A stretch of 6,227 bases of DNA from Nitrospirota bacterium (GTDB lineage: Bacteria > Nitrospirota > Thermodesulfovibrionia > UBA6902 > BMS3Bbin08): the NCBI GenBank assembly GCA_016208845.1, contig JACQXH010000059.1, positions 1-6,227 on the forward strand, given 5' to 3'. Each line of letters begins with the position of its first letter. Position 1 is the first letter of the stretch. The position numbers and the translations under genes were made by a program. Below are positions 6,097 to 6,227 of this stretch, one piece after another. The notes beneath the pieces are model-generated. The model made no database searches. It saw only the letters and a program-made list of their open reading frames with translations, and had not been told where the DNA came from.

Positions 6097-6227
6097 AGCG
6101 TATCACTGCGGCCCTGAACGCCAAAAATAAGTCCCGGAACATCGGGAGAATGCTGAATAATACAAGGCAGTACAACGATCTTCGTATCTCGTACTGCGTA
6201 AAAGACAAACTGGGAACCTGTACATCG
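6093..6227 (+). CDS. 5' end of an unrecognised gene, cut by the window edge
   Basis: A frame in a different phase from the membrane glycosyltransferase begins with TTG overlapping that gene's TGA stop and stays open for all 45 codons to the edge. It begins (M)KRITAALNAKNKS and ends YCVKDKLGTCTS. Third codon positions are fairly GC-rich and its composition looks coding, with many charged residues and no hydrophobic span. The TTGA overlap suggests translational coupling. An alternative start is the ATG at 6150, with GGGAG too close upstream. I do not recognise the family from this fragment. A 45-codon open frame can occur by chance, so this is moderate support only. Confidence 0.5.
   Translation, partial: MKRITAALNAKNKSRNIGRMLNNTRQYNDLRISYCVKDKLGTCTS
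6167..6197. repeat. Inverted repeat with 7-bp perfect arms
   Basis: GCAGTAC (6167-6173) and GTACTGC (6191-6197) are exact inverse copies around a 17-base centre. The centre contains a further ACGA-TCT-TCGT stem. No T-run follows on either strand, so it is not a typical intrinsic terminator. It lies within the open frame at the right edge and may be incidental. Confidence 0.4.

Overview
The window carries part of a surface-polysaccharide (O-antigen or capsule-like) biosynthesis locus. It comes from an AT-rich bacterium, probably Gram-negative: by eye GC is near 40%, and the sugar enzyme is of the type that builds 3,6-dideoxyhexoses for lipopolysaccharide. No phage, transposon, tRNA or CRISPR signature was seen. 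Phylum cannot be fixed; an environmental Desulfobacterota- or Nitrospirota-like source is only a guess.

Layout. Three genes run leftward as a likely operon from a promoter near 4325-4354. First is a family 2 glycosyltransferase of the GtrB/ArnC type (3307-4290). Second is an FAD-dependent amine-oxidase-fold oxidoreductase (1799-3172, GTG start). Third is an RfbH-type CDP-4-keto-6-deoxyglucose 3-dehydratase (46-1746). A short possible membrane-peptide frame (3204-3317) lies between the first two. Across a 234-bp divergent intergenic region, a multi-membrane-span GT-C type glycosyltransferase (4525-6096) runs rightward. It is followed, with a TTGA stop/start overlap, by the open 5' end of a further gene (6093-6227) cut by the window edge.

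How they may work together (inference). RfbH removes the C3 hydroxyl from CDP-4-keto-6-deoxyglucose, the committed step towards 3,6-dideoxyhexoses such as abequose, paratose, tyvelose or ascarylose. The GtrB-like enzyme would load a sugar onto undecaprenyl phosphate at the inner face of the membrane. The GT-C protein would use such a lipid-linked sugar on the periplasmic side. The oxidoreductase probably modifies a sugar or lipid intermediate, but its substrate is unknown. The usual partners RfbF, RfbG, the E3 reductase and a full GtrA flippase are not in this window.

The most notable feature is in the RfbH gene. Its first ~112 residues look like a complete MazF/PemK toxin fold fused in frame to the dehydratase, with the RNase arginine apparently lost. 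A sugar-nucleotide iron-sulfur/PMP dehydratase joined to a degenerate toxin-fold domain is unexpected and is the best candidate here for something undescribed.
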